DNA from: Adiantum capillus-veneris
Taxonomy: Eukaryota; Streptophyta; Polypodiopsida; Polypodiales; Pteridaceae
DNA length: 64,000 nt
Assembly (NCBI GenBank): GCA_014529385.2
Contig: CM043944.1
Span: 60,771,268-60,835,267 of the forward strand
Reading direction: 5' to 3'
Below the pieces are notes generated by a model. It was not told the origin of the DNA, did no database searches, and worked only from the letters and a program-made list of their open reading frames with translations. Shown in pieces: positions 1-10,973 of this stretch. Numbering within the stretch: the first letter of the stretch is position 1; every line of letters begins with the position of its first letter. Both the position numbers and the translations under genes were made by a program.

Positions 1-969
1 CTTCTTCTAGGAAAAATTGTAGGCTTGGGCTTATGTTAATGGCTAAGTACAATTAGGCGTTACTACTCACTCCCTCATGAATTCCTCTCATCAATGGCTT
101 AAATGCTTGAGTTCCTTCCAAGGAAGAAGAGGTCCCCTTTTATAGGTGAAGGGAACCCCCAAGGGTTTACACAAGAAGAGAGGAGCCAGTGTGAACAGGA
201 ATTGGAAAAGTTGGAAATGAGCTGCCCCTGCATGATGTGGGCAGACTGGGGTCCAGTATTTTGATCATATCTCCTCAACCGTAGCTCCAAATTAAAAAGT
301 AAAAATATGAGCAAAAAATTCAGCTAATTAGCTACGATTTTCATTTTAAAATCGTTTTCCAATTCGGATTGGAACCTTGTGTAAAAAAATCACCAAAATA
401 GGATCCATTTATGGCAGCAAAAGTCTTCATGTGGTCTCCTTAGCCTAGACTTTCATTTAATTCCAAAGGACACCTCATGCCATATGAAAGCGTGACATTG
501 CTCTATGACAAAGTTTTGTAATCATGATTGCAATAATGCATTAAAATAAGTGTATCTTTGAAATCATGCCACCTAGTGTCCCACTAGGATTTGATTCCCT
601 CCTAGTAGCTATTTAAAAAGAAATATAAGAAAAGTATAAAAAATACATAGAATATATATATATTGGAGTTTACCCTAGATATAGGATCTAGCTAGGGTGT
701 GAGATGATAATGAAATAGTAAAAATAAATAATCAATGCTTTTTGCCCCAAGTTAAAGAGGCGGAGCTATTGATGCTTTTTCCTTAGTATTTTCTGATGGT
801 AAAGTAAGGATATGTTACCCTTGAGAAAAATAATAGGATGAGATAGAAGGCTTATTATTATAGTTAAATATGCATATGTACACTATAGGAAATATAATTA
901 TGTATCTAAAAAAATACAAGATAGATCTTGTAGCATGCGTTCCCACTATGTACGTGTCACAACACGACA
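1..969 (-). mobile_element. Element 1A 3' LTR (cut by window edge)
   Basis: This is the downstream part of a long terminal repeat of a minus-strand Ty3/gypsy element. It matches 50,005-50,974 almost base for base and ends in ACGACA, giving the TG start of the LTR on the minus strand (TGTCGTG). The complete homologous LTR at 48,959-50,974 is about 2.0 kb, so roughly 1 kb lies outside the window. A TATAAAAGGG box on the minus strand lies near 135-145. Confidence 0.85.
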
Positions 970-986
970 TCCACCCCCTCTAAACC
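970..986 (-). promoter_or_regulatory. Polypurine tract of element 1A
   Basis: Directly inside the 3' LTR the minus strand reads AGAGGGGGTGGA next to TGTCGTG. This is the expected place and composition for the plus-strand DNA primer of an LTR retrotransposon. The same tract occurs in copy B at 50,975-50,991. Confidence 0.75.
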
Positions 987-1132
987 TGCACATCCTCCAG
1001 TATGTGCCACATTATCTCTTTGTAAGAATAGACCTCTTGTACATCTTCCTTGTCTTCTTCTTCACTGGATGATTCCAGAGCTTCATGTTCACTTTGATCT
1101 TCACCTGTATTTTTCTCTTCTTCCTCATCCAT
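980..1132 (-). CDS. Small acidic ORF downstream of integrase, element 1A
   Basis: A 50-codon ATG-started frame lies between the integrase stop and the polypurine tract. The product is very acidic in its first 30 residues (runs such as DEEEEK and SSSEEEDKED) and ends with an aromatic/hydrophobic tail (YSYKEIMWHIL). Its stop codon falls inside the purine tract. It is out of frame with integrase and a stop sits just upstream, so it is not a simple integrase extension. It is preserved in copy B (50,985-51,137). It has no signal peptide or membrane span and does not look like env. Function unknown; it could also be chance coding in the 3' region. Confidence 0.4.
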   Translation of the reverse strand: MDEEEEKNTGEDQSEHEALESSSEEEDKEDVQEVYSYKEIMWHILEDVQV

Positions 1133-1136
1133 ATCT

Positions 1137-4100
1137 TCAAGCTAGATCATTGTCTCCTCTTCTCTTAAACATTTTAATCCTTTTTCCTGCAATGGGAATC
1201 TTTACTTCTGTACCATCTAGTTCAGACAAGCTGTAAGTAGCATTTTCATGCACATGCTTTACAACATACGGTCCAAACCATCTTTTTGAGAACTTACGCA
1301 TGACTGTGTGCTGGTTATCAAGGCTACTATCATACACTAAAACCCAGTCACCTTTGTCAATTGCTTTGCTCCTGAGACGATGTTGCTTATCAAAATAGTC
1401 CTTGTTTTTCAACCTTGCATTTTTGAGTCGTTCTTTTGCAGCTTCAATGTCTCCAGGTCTTCTCTCTAGTTGCCTTATACGCAGTGCAAGGAGAGCTTCC
1501 CTACTAAGCCCCTCTTGCCAAGGTAGTACATTCCATGTGGGAATTGTATCCTCAAACAGCATCACTGGCTTTTGACCATGCATTAGCTCCGCAGGCATGT
1601 AGCCAGTTACTGAGCTATGTGTTGTACGATCAGCCCATAAAGCATATGTTAACAATTTTGGCCACTCACCAACTCTTCCTTCGCAAGCCTTGGCCAAAGC
1701 TTTGATGATAGGAGGATGCCCTCTTTCACTCTTTCCATTGCCTTCAGGGTTGTAAGCTGTAGTAAGAGAAAGCTTGATCCCTAATCTAGAAAAGAACTCC
1801 CTTGCTTCTTCGGCATCCAGTTCACCTCGATCTGCAGTGATTTTTTCCACACAACCATAACAGCAAATCACCTCATCAAGAAGGAATTTGCACACAGCTT
1901 TTGTGGTCTTAGCTCTTAATGCTCTTCCTTCAACCTGGTTAGTTAGGTCCTCTCGTGCAAGAACCAAGTATCTCATCTGCCAGAGTCCTAAAGGCATCGT
2001 GACTAGATCCACAACCCATTTATAGTGCATTGCTAGTGAATATGTAGGGTGCAATCCATCACGATGTCGAACATTTGAATACATTTGACAAGTTACACAT
2101 GACTCTACAAACTGAGATACATCTTTATACATACCCTTCTACCAGTATTTTTCTTTCAACTTGGAGAAGGTTGCCCACACACCCTTGTGTCCAGCCCATA
2201 GACTCTCATGAAACTCTTGCATGAGCTGTACTTGAGTCTCTTTTTTACATATAACCCATTGTGGTGTAGCACCCTTTTGTTTAGGATGCTTCCACAAGTA
2301 ACCATCCCTCAAAAAGTACCCATATGCTTTCCTGCGTATCATCTTGAATGCTTGTTCAGACCAATCGTCCTGTTTTGTTAGAGTACTCAAGTACCTTCCA
2401 ATAGAAAGCCAATCACCTTCATAAAGATCTTTCAAGAACAATTCAAGTGAATTAGTCATGCAGACATTGTTACCTGTGACATGAGAGATAGAATAGAATT
2501 TTGTGCCTACATCATCTCCCTCATCAATCATTTGTGACTCATCTTCATACCTTGCCCTTGATAGCATATCTGCCACTGTATTGTCTTTACCTGCAATGTG
2601 CTTAAACTCGGGATTTAAGGACTTAATGTAGGCAATCCACCGCAACATAGAAATGTCTGGTGTTGAGCAGCTTGTAATCATCCCAAGAAGTGGTAGACAA
2701 TCTGTTTCTACAACCACACATGCACCAATTAGGTACTCTTTCCCACTTTTCAAGGCTGTAACCATACCCCATAACTCTCTCTTTATCTGTGGATAGTTTC
2801 TTTGGCGAGCACTTAGTACCTTTGCTCCAAATCTTACCACATACCTGTGTCCTTCTTTGTCATCTTGCCCTATTGCCCATCCAATCCCTGTAGGACTGGT
2901 ATCTACTGTCACAATCACTAGCCTTTTGACACTCATAGTCTACCTTTCTCAAAGTCATTGCTGACTGGAGTAACTCCTTTAGCTTTTTCATGGATTTTAC
3001 ATGTGCTTCTGTCCATTTAAACTTTTGATTCTTTCTAAGCAGCTGATAAAGAGGATCAGCTACATGTGCATAATGTGGAATCCAAACAACATAGAAGACA
3101 CATGCTCCCAGAAACCTTCTAACCTCAGTGATACTAGTGCATGTTTCTTTCATTCTTTGGATGGCATCTACCTTTGATGGACAAGGTTTCCTACCATATG
3201 GCCCGCACATGTGCCCCACAATGAGCACTTCTTTGACACCAAACATAGACTTTTTCCCTGACAATGTAAGATTCACTTCTTCCAACCTAGACAAAATTTT
3301 ATCACAATCATTTATGTGATTTACCACAAACCTGCGACATCCCTTGAGATCCAAAGCTTCATCTTTGTCACTTTCTTCACATCCTTTGATAGGCAAATCA
3401 TCAATGAAAGGCATTGTGATTTGAGGAATAAAGTCACGTAATACCTTATTCATCCCATTCATCATATGTGCAACCGAGTTGGTTGCTCCCTGTGGCAAGA
3501 TACACATCCTTACCAAACCCAAAGGTGTCCTCATGGCTGTCAAGTCTCTGCTTTGGATTGCAAGATGAAATTGATCATATCCTGAGTAGAGATCCCCCAT
3601 TGAGTAGATTTCCCTCCCTGCAAATGCCTTTGCAAACTCATCCACAATTGGACCTGTACCTATATTTCTAATTGTCACCTTGTTCACTGGTTGCATATCT
3701 TGGATGAAGCGTAGAGAACCATTCTTCTTCGGAACTGTGAACCACATGTTTGAGTATGGAGCACAAGAAGGCTCCAAGATTCCCATTTTGATTTTCTCAT
3801 TCAGTAGCTCTACTAACTTTGGCAAATGAGCCTTTGGAACACGAAAAGGCTGCAGATTCCAAGGCACATGAGGTATTGTGAAAATTACCATAGGAGCTAC
3901 AATATAAGGATCAACACATCCTATCTCATGTGGCTCAAATGCAAAAGCCTTACCATGCTTTGAAAGCATTTCTTTGAAGCACTTTGTCTCCTCCTGTGTT
4001 AGAAACTCCTCGCAACCAATCTGCAACTCTTGAAAGGACTCCTTTGTGAAGGTATGCCCGATCTTTTTAGGATTCCGCAAACTTGGTTGTAAAGAAGCCT

Positions 4101-4559
4101 GTTCAATCTTTTCCCTGTTGTTGGGTGGTAAGGGTGAAGCTACTGGTTTCACCTTCTTTGCTACACTCTTGTATTTAGTTTCAACATGGACTTCTGGGCC
4201 AACTGTTTGGCTTTCTTTAAAGGCTTCTATTACTTGATACATTTCCATAGAGCAAACTTCCACAACTTCATTTTCAAGATGCAAACTAGACCTCATTATA
4301 GCATCAAGCTCACCCATAGTATCTACAAAAGAAACTTGTTCACACAAACCCAAAACATTTTCAGTAGGCTTTAGCAACCCACTCTTTTTCATGCCTATTT
4401 GTACATTATGCACATATTATCTCTCATATCTCTTCAAATCTTCAAGTTTTGTAAAACATACTGATCCATTCTTTGTTACCAAGGAGCTCGTTGAAAACGC
4501 TTCACCTATTTTTGGATCAGGCGAGACCCTTTTTCTTTCTGTACCATTGCAATCCCGCT
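1137..4559 (-). pseudogene. Element 1A pol: reverse transcriptase, RNase H, integrase (broken)
   Basis: Domain order RT-RH-IN identifies a Ty3/gypsy element. RT (about 4,000-3,050) has YSGYDQF, LPQGATNS in place of the usual LPFGLTNA, and the catalytic FIDD near 3,400. RNase H shows VTVDTS, the glutamate in KRELWGM, ETDCLPL and a final AGKDNTVADMLSR. Integrase has an HHCC finger (HESLWAGH...CVTC) and a D,D,E core: VVDLV, TADRG, SERGH; the C-terminal GPY-like segment GPYVVKHV follows. Lesions relative to copy B are a TAA near 4,416, a one-base insertion near 2,925 that shifts RNase H, and TGG-to-TAG at about 2,136 in the integrase finger. The frame lies -1 to gag-pro and is open back past the gag-pro stop, so expression would need the frameshift signal at 4,541-4,584. 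Confidence 0.9.
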
Positions 4560-4584
4560 TTACAATGGTACTTGGCCAAAACCC
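4541..4584 (-). promoter_or_regulatory. Predicted -1 ribosomal frameshift signal, element 1A
   Basis: On the minus strand the slippery heptamer G GGT TTT (4,584-4,578, phased to the gag-pro codons ATG GGT TTT) is followed by a 6-nt spacer. A hairpin then follows with 12-nt arms (plus-strand 4,560-4,571 and 4,541-4,552) and a 7-nt loop. The gag-pro stop TAA lies inside the stem. One arm position is a G-U wobble in this copy and a perfect pair in copy B. The pol frame is open from a TAG just upstream of the heptamer. Slip site, spacing and stem fit the known rules for -1 frameshifting; activity is inferred. Confidence 0.75.
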
Positions 4585-6932
4585 ATCATTTCTCTATGAT
4601 CATGAAACTCTTTGCTCACCTTTGGTAGAGGATGTTCTCTGAGGTTGTCACGATTTCTTTCATGGTTCACACAAACTGTGAGAAATTGGACAGCTCGTTT
4701 ACCATCTTTGCTACGTATCCTAGCATATGCTGAACCATCATCCATTACCTTTGTTTCCATTCGAACTCCCACAATGTAGGGTTGTCCAAGGATGAGATGA
4801 TATGAAGATGTATCCTGTACAAAGAAGTTTTGGTCAATCTTTACATCACCTATTGTTACCTTCACACCTGGACATGCTGCATACAATTCACCGGATGAGT
4901 TGTTTGCCACTTTTACCATCCAGCCATGATCTGTGTCCATCGGCCATTTGCACTTGTTGTAGATACTCTTTGACATTATGTTTATTTCTGAACCATGGTC
5001 AATCAAGGCAACAAATGGCTCTTCAAGATCACCTACCTTGACCAAAGTTTCTGTAGTAGCCCTTGCCCAATGACTTCGTGAATAGTAACTCCTAGGAATA
5101 TCTTCAACTTCTTCATCATCATTTGAGAAATGCAGTTGCTTCACTCTCCCACTAGATTGGTAGCATCCTACCACAGCTCCATCATTCTCCTTATTTTGGG
5201 GTTGCATCCCTTGTGTCTTTGAGGTTTCCCCTTCAACCTGTGGACGAGAAACTTCAACAAGGGTTTGCCTCTTCCTCTTGATACTGTCAATGATCTCCTC
5301 ATGGAATTCATGCTTTGCAATGCCAAGAACTTCTCCCAAAGTAAACTCAATCTTGCTATTCAAGATCCTTTCCTCCAAGACTTTCTTTAAATCTGTAGCA
5401 ACCTCAATATCAGATTGTAGTTTATAAGTTGGGCCTTTTGTCTTACCTTTTGTTGGCTCTTTCTTCTTTCCTGTTGTAGACTCCTCCATGAGTACTTCAG
5501 GTGGAGATGCTCCTTTTGTTGAGGGTGTTTGAGAAGGAATTGAGTCACTTCTTCCCCCAGTTCTAGAAGCTCTTTTTGATGGTCCTTCATCAGCATTCTC
5601 ACGTCTGCGCTTCTCTTCTGCAATTGCCTCATTTTGTTGGCATTTTGTAATGTAGGCATGCACTGACAATGAGTCCACTGGATCATTCCATCCTGTTTCT
5701 AGACGTATGCAATCACCTACATATAGAATCTCTTTTGTAAGCTTTCCCTTTTTAGCTAATTGCATGACATTTGGCCAAATTTGACCATGATGGTCACTCA
5801 CCTCTTCATCACAAAAATGTTCAATTTTTACTCCATAAGTAGCTGCCTCAACTGAAGAGGTGGCATGCTTGGTTGCCATATCTTCAACTAAGGTTTGCAT
5901 TCCCCCCTTCCCAAAGTTAGTTCTCAAGGGTAGACCTGTCTCTCTTAAGTGGATTTTACCATCCTTAAAAAAGACAACATCTTTTGACAAAGCATCACTA
6001 AAATCATCACAATCCCTTCTTACATGGTCTGTACTATCACACCAAATACATCTATTAAAAAACCCTTCTTTGGGCTATTGTCTTTGCCTAGGAAGTGGCC
6101 CTGATGGTTGGCCTTTTTCTTCAAGCTTTGCAAACTTCACCTTCAAGTCACGCATTCTCTTCACAAGCTCATCTAGCATGGACTCATCAAACTTAGGAGC
6201 GATAAAAGTAGGCTTTACCATTTTGTCAGAAGTTGAGGTGGAAGGACTTGTAGTGTTTACTACCATCTTGTCCCTTCTTCTTTGTCGTTTGGCAAGCAGT
6301 GAGACAGCACCTTCAACCTCATTCCAGTCGGTCTTTAGTCCTTGCTCATCATCTTTATCTTCAAGAAGAAGCTCCAAATTTTCTTGAAACTCTTTACCTG
6401 CAGCTTGTAAGAAAAGATCTGTCTTCTCTGCATCTAGTGTGGCCCTTTATGTCCTTGTGAGTTGTGCATAGCGCCGCTCAAATTCCCTAAGTAGTTCTGT
6501 TATTGATAGTCCTTGCTTTGGCTTGACAACCCATTCTAAGAATGTCCTTTTGGTCACTCTCTCAAAGTCCTCCATGAAATATTCCTCCTTTAAAGCTACT
6601 TTGAGTTCTTCCCAATTTCTCCCATGCCCATCTTTAATTGCCCTAACATGCTCCCTAATTTCTGGAGCAACAACTAGCTCAAATCTTTGAATCATCTCAC
6701 CTTCTGACACGCGATGCAGCTCCATCTCCTTCACATACTCGCGTAAGTACTTGGTTACTTCTTTGCCATTGAACTGATCCATTCTGTTGACGACCGCTTG
6801 TATGGCCTTCGTTGCTGAAATCTCCCTTCTTTCAGTAGCATGTTGTTGTTGCATAAACATTGCAAATGCTTGAAACATTTGCATTGTTGCTGGGTCAAAA
6901 TGCATACCCTGTTGGTCAACATGATCACCCAT
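4560..6932 (-). pseudogene. Element 1A gag-pro (capsid, CCHC knuckle, protease; broken)
   Basis: The likely start is the ATG at 6,932 (MGDHVDQQGMHFD). The N-terminal part is a gag/capsid domain (RNRM-type motif replaced by VVNRMDQFNGKEV; WEELKVALKEEY; FERRYAQLTRT). A canonical zinc knuckle CIWCDSTDHVRRDC lies at 6,009-6,050, followed by a basic low-complexity linker. A retropepsin-like domain follows, with ALIDHGSEINIM (catalytic triplet at 4,992-5,000 is DHG, not DTG/DSG) and later HLILGQPY. Two nonsense changes relative to copy B break it: GAA-to-TAA at 6,447 and CAG-to-TAG at 6,075. The TAA at 4,560-4,562 is shared by both copies and is the normal gag-pro end. Confidence 0.85.
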
Positions 6933-6960
6933 GGTTACCCACAAACTCTCACCCTAGCAG

Positions 6961-6979
6961 ATTCGCGTCGTGTTCACCA
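6961..6979 (-). promoter_or_regulatory. Primer-binding site of element 1A (tRNA-Trp type)
   Basis: The minus strand reads TGGTGAACACGACGCGAAT six nucleotides inside the 5' LTR edge. It is complementary to the 3' end of plant tRNA-Trp (which ends GTCGGGTTCACCA) with two mismatches; copy B has only one. tRNA assignment is from memory of the plant tRNA-Trp sequence. Confidence 0.65.
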
Positions 6980-6985
6980 AAAATA

Positions 6986-8452
6986 TGTCGAGAAATTTGC
7001 GGTCTTACCAGGAAAGCACCGGGCTTATGGCTGTGAGAGTTTGTGAGAGAACTCGACAAAAACTATATGAAGGAGTTAAACCATAGATGCCATGAAGACT
7101 AGGGTTTGGAAAGAAGTACAATCAAAGAAGCCCACCCATTCTCTCTTGCACTCACACGCACAAAGAAAGAACACAAAAGAAAATGTCAAAATAACACAAC
7201 GATGAAAACATCAAGGCTATGGTCATATCGTATCATGGGTAATATGAAAGGGTTAACAGATGAGTTAATGGCATTCAATCTTGGCTGGCCAAATAGGCTA
7301 CGAATTGTTCTTTGGAATTGTAGTTTTGTGCTTACCATAATATATATATTTTGTCTAGTGATTGGGATTAATTGTGTGTACAAATACTCTTGGTTCATAG
7401 CAAGATAACTACGCTTACGTCAAAAGAAAAGTTATAGTCTATGAGAGGTAGTATGATGGGATCCGGTTATATAATTATTTCATTGAGCCTTTCTGGGCCA
7501 AAGAGAAACACTATACGTTGTTGAAAGTGTATTTTACGGCTAATCCATACGTTAATTCTAATAGATCGTACAGAGTGAAAGCGATAGAAATTATCATCAT
7601 GTGGGTTATTCATCTAGGATAGTATGTGAGAAATGTAGATATGAGAGAAGAGAAGAGAAGAGAAGTTTCCCTCCCAAGCCCTATTCTTGCCCGTAGGCAA
7701 TAAGGATACTGCGGGGAGAGATGTACCTGTAGCAAAGAGAACCTAAAATTTGTAGAGAGGATGAATTACTAAGAGTGAAAGAGATAGATTTGGTTAAAGA
7801 GATGAGATTAGATATATATATATATATATATGTTGGATTAGAGATGAAAAATAAAACAACAAGAAATCAAGAAAACATCAATGTAGAATACATCTTACTT
7901 GACAAACCCTTCGACACCATTATTGATGGAGAGAGAAGAAGAGTGGAGAATTCCACTTTGATTGATACACCAAGTGTAAGACCTTCTTTGATTAGAGTTG
8001 ATCTTCCAAGGTTAGCTTGTTACAAGAATGGCTAGTCTTCTTCTAGGAAAAAGTGTAGGCTTGGGCTTATGTTAATGGCTAAGTACAATTAGGCGTTACT
8101 ACTCACTCCCTCATGATTTCCTCTCATCAATGGCTTAAATGCTTGAGTTCCTTCCAAGGAAGAAGAGGTCCCCTTTTATAGGTGAAGGAAACCCCCAAGG
8201 GTTTACACAAGAAGAGAGGAGCCAGTGTGAACAAGAATTGGAAAAGTTGGAAATGAGCTGCCCCTGCATGATGTGAGCAGACTGGGCTCCAGTATTTTGA
8301 TCATTCTCCTCAACCGTAGCTCCAAATAAAAAAGTAAAATTATGGGCAAAAACTTCAGCTCATTAGCTACGATTTTCATTTTTAAAATCGTTTTCCAATT
8401 CGGATTGGAACCTTGTGTAAAAAATTCAGCAAAATAGGGTCCATTTATGGCA
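6986..8452 (-). mobile_element. Element 1A 5' LTR, truncated at its outer end
   Basis: It starts TGTCGAG on the plus strand (minus-strand end CTCGACA) and matches 48,959 onward, but stops after 'catttatggca', about 0.5 kb short of the full LTR. A minus-strand TATA box (TATAAAAGGG) lies at 8,171-8,180 and would start transcription toward gag. An (AT)n tract lies near 7,812-7,831. The short ORFs inside it are not convincing genes. The break point is identical in copy B (58,455). Confidence 0.85.
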
Positions 8453-9410
8453 ATCACCTGCTTCATGTAGAATCTCATTTGTAAGCTTTCCCTTTTTAGC
8501 TGATTGCATGCCATTTGGCCAAATTTGACCATGATGGTCACTCACCTCTTCATCACAAAAATGCTCAATTTTTACTCCATAAGTAATTGCCTCAACTGAA
8601 GAGGTGGCATGCTTGGTTGCCATATCTTCAACTAAGGTTTGCATTCCCCCCTTCCCAAAGTTAGTTCTCAAGGGTAGACCTGTCTCTCTTAAGTGGATTT
8701 TACCATCCTTAAAAAAGACAACATCTTTTGACAAAGCATCACTAAAATCTGTAGCAACCTCAATATCAGATTGTAGTTTATAAGTTGGGCCTTTTGTCTT
8801 ACCTTTTGTTGGCTCTTTCTTCTTTCCTGTTGTAGACTCCTCCATGAGTACTTCAGGTGGAGATGCTCCTTTTGTTGAGGGTGTTTGAGAAGGAATTGAG
8901 TCACTTATTCCCCCAGTTCTAGAAGCTCTTTTTGATGGTCCTTCATCAGCATTCTCACGTCTGCGCTTCTCTTCTACAATTGCCTCATTTTGTTGTCATT
9001 TTGTAATGTAGGCATGCACTGACAATGAGTCCACTGGATCATTCCATCCTGTTTCTAGACGTATGCAATCACCTGCTTCATGTAGAATCTCTTTTGTAAG
9101 CTTTCCCTTTTTAGCTAATTGCATGACATTTGGCCAAATTTGACCATGATGGTCACTCACCTCTTCATCACAAAAATGCTCAATTTTTACTCCATAAGTA
9201 GTTGCCTCAACTGAAGAGGTGGCATGCTTGGTTGCCATATCTTCAACTAAGGTTTGCATTCCCCCCTTCCCAAAGTTAGTTCTCAAGGGTAGACCTGTCT
9301 CTCTTAAGTGGATTTTACCATCCTTAAAAAAGACAACATCTTTTGACAAAGCATCACTAAAATCATCACAATCCCTTCTTACATGGTCTGTACTATCACA
9401 CCAAATACAT
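8453..9410 (-). pseudogene. Rearranged gag-pro fragment of element 1
   Basis: Reading the minus strand, the fragment begins at the CCHC knuckle of element 1 (CIWCDSTDHVRRDC) and runs through the linker to DIEVATD. It then jumps back to FSDALSKDVVF, so a ~90-residue segment (FSDAL...LHEAGD) appears twice, the second time joined in frame after EVATD. It ends directly against the truncated LTR. The internal joint has 5-bp microhomology (AAATC) between the two source sites, and the LTR joint shares GGCA/TGCA-like bases. The same structure is present at 58,456-59,415. Confidence 0.8.
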
Positions 9411-10953
9411 TGATGGGGGCTTTTCACAAGCCAAGCTCCCATACCCCTCTTCTCTCGTCCCACCCCATGAAAACCCTCTCTTAGGGAGGGAGTGATAAAA
9501 AGCATTGGAAAAAGTAAGAAAAAAATAAAGTATGATTATGTAAATATATAAGAAAGGTAAAATAGGCCACCTCATGCCTGCGGGGTAGCCCATCCCCACC
9601 TTGCCTCCTTTTTCTCCACTGTTGCCCCGCCGTGTGTCCCTTTTCCTATCCTCCACTCAAAAGGTCAACCCCCTCTCTCTTCCCCTTGTCCTTTCTCCTT
9701 TCTCTCTCCCCTCAAGCTACCCCACCTCTCACCAATAATGCATTATAACTCACCAATAATGCACCAACTCACATGCAACTTACCCTATCTTCCAAAATAG
9801 TATACCCCACCCCCTCTTTCTCTCTCCTATCATATCCCATGACCCAAATACCCCCCTCTCTCTCTAAAGGGCGCCATGTCTCTTGTCTTGTAGCTAAATA
9901 ACCTCCCCCATACTCACACACAATCAGTTTCACTGAAAAAGGTGCCCACAGACCCATCCCCACCCGGTGGTTACCAGATTTTTCTTGTGTTCACACATCT
10001 GCACACAGATTCACCTCTGAACACACTCCCCTGTCTCCCCTCTTGTAATTATTTATTCTCTATGTCACCTCTCACTTTTTTTCATCAACCCATCTCTCTC
10101 TCTTAGCTCTCTCTCTCTCTCATGAGACTGCTGTTCTGGCACATATACACACAGCCAGACAAGTGGGGCCCACAGTCACATGGCCTATGTAGTAATGATT
10201 TCTTCATTTCTAAATTCTAGAATTTCTCCCCTCCTCCCCTTTATAAAGAGGGAATCACCATCACACAAAAACACACAACATCACCAAAGAACACACTATG
10301 CACTGTGTGTGCCTAGTGCACACACACACACCCACACCATCACCATCACCGCAATCACCATGCTTGTCTTGAGCATGACCTCTACACCCTTGGCTATGGA
10401 AGATGAAGGGCAACTAAATGAAGGATGATGGCCATAATCCTCGTGCGAGTCTTCGCCATCAACTCCCACCTATCCGCCATGTGCTCTACCACTCTCTCCC
10501 TTCTCATTCCACTACCCTATGCTCCCCATTTCATCGCCTAATTCTCTAAATAAAGCTTGAGGTTTTGTGAGTATGTTTTCTTGCAATGTTTTGCCCATGT
10601 GAGGTGTGCAAAATCGCCACCTAGTCTTGTGTTTTGGAGTGAGCTTGTGTATATGTGAAGGGTGTGCGGATTCGCCATCCTTTTTTGATGCCTAAGTACT
10701 AAGCCGCTATACCCCCTCCCTCACTCTCTCTCTCTCTCTCACTTGATGTCATTCCCTTTCCTTTTCATCATTACTCCCAAGCATCCATCTCTCTTGGATG
10801 AAAACTTTGTTATGGTGGTGTGTTGTTTGCGTCCTAGCCACTGAAGCTAGGTGGTGCCCCCTGTTTGCTTTACCATGACAGGCTCGAGGCGCGCCATTCG
10901 GTCCCCGGTGTTTTAGAGGCCGTCGGGGTTCGGGGTTCGCTTTGCTCCCATCA
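9411..10953 (+). mobile_element. Element 2A 5' LTR (1,543 bp)
   Basis: The boundaries are set by a perfect 7-bp inverted pair, TGATGGG at the start and CCCATCA at the end, and by the PBS-like sequence right after it. A TATA box (TATAAAG) lies at 10,242-10,248 and an AATAAA polyadenylation motif at 10,549-10,554, as expected for U3 and R. The LTR sits in the gag-pro fragment of element 1, after 'aaatacat', which is uninterrupted in intact copies, so element 2 inserted into element 1 material. Candidate target duplication TACAT (9,406-9,410); the other end is not in block A. Confidence 0.8.
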
Positions 10954-10955
10954 TT

Positions 10956-10973
10956 TGGTGCCCCCACTGAGGA
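10956..10973 (+). promoter_or_regulatory. Primer-binding-site candidate of element 2A
   Basis: TGGTGCCCCCACTGAGGA begins two bases after the LTR end and has the TGG start expected for a tRNA CCA tail. I could not assign the tRNA. A related sequence occurs just inside the left LTR of the element at 20,008-24,415. Confidence 0.5.

Noticed and set aside
980-1132. env-like gene in element 1
   Set aside because: Too short, no signal peptide or membrane segment; the region between integrase and the polypurine tract is under 200 bp.
5860-6387. Plus-strand ORF antisense to gag-pro (also 55,866-56,465)
   Set aside because: Shadow of the minus-strand gag-pro coding frame; Ser/Leu-rich composition is that of antisense codons.
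7106-7408. 100-codon plus-strand ORF with a hydrophobic C-terminus, repeated at 49,079 and 57,111
   Set aside because: It lies inside the element 1 LTR, antisense to the element, and its conservation is explained by LTR identity.
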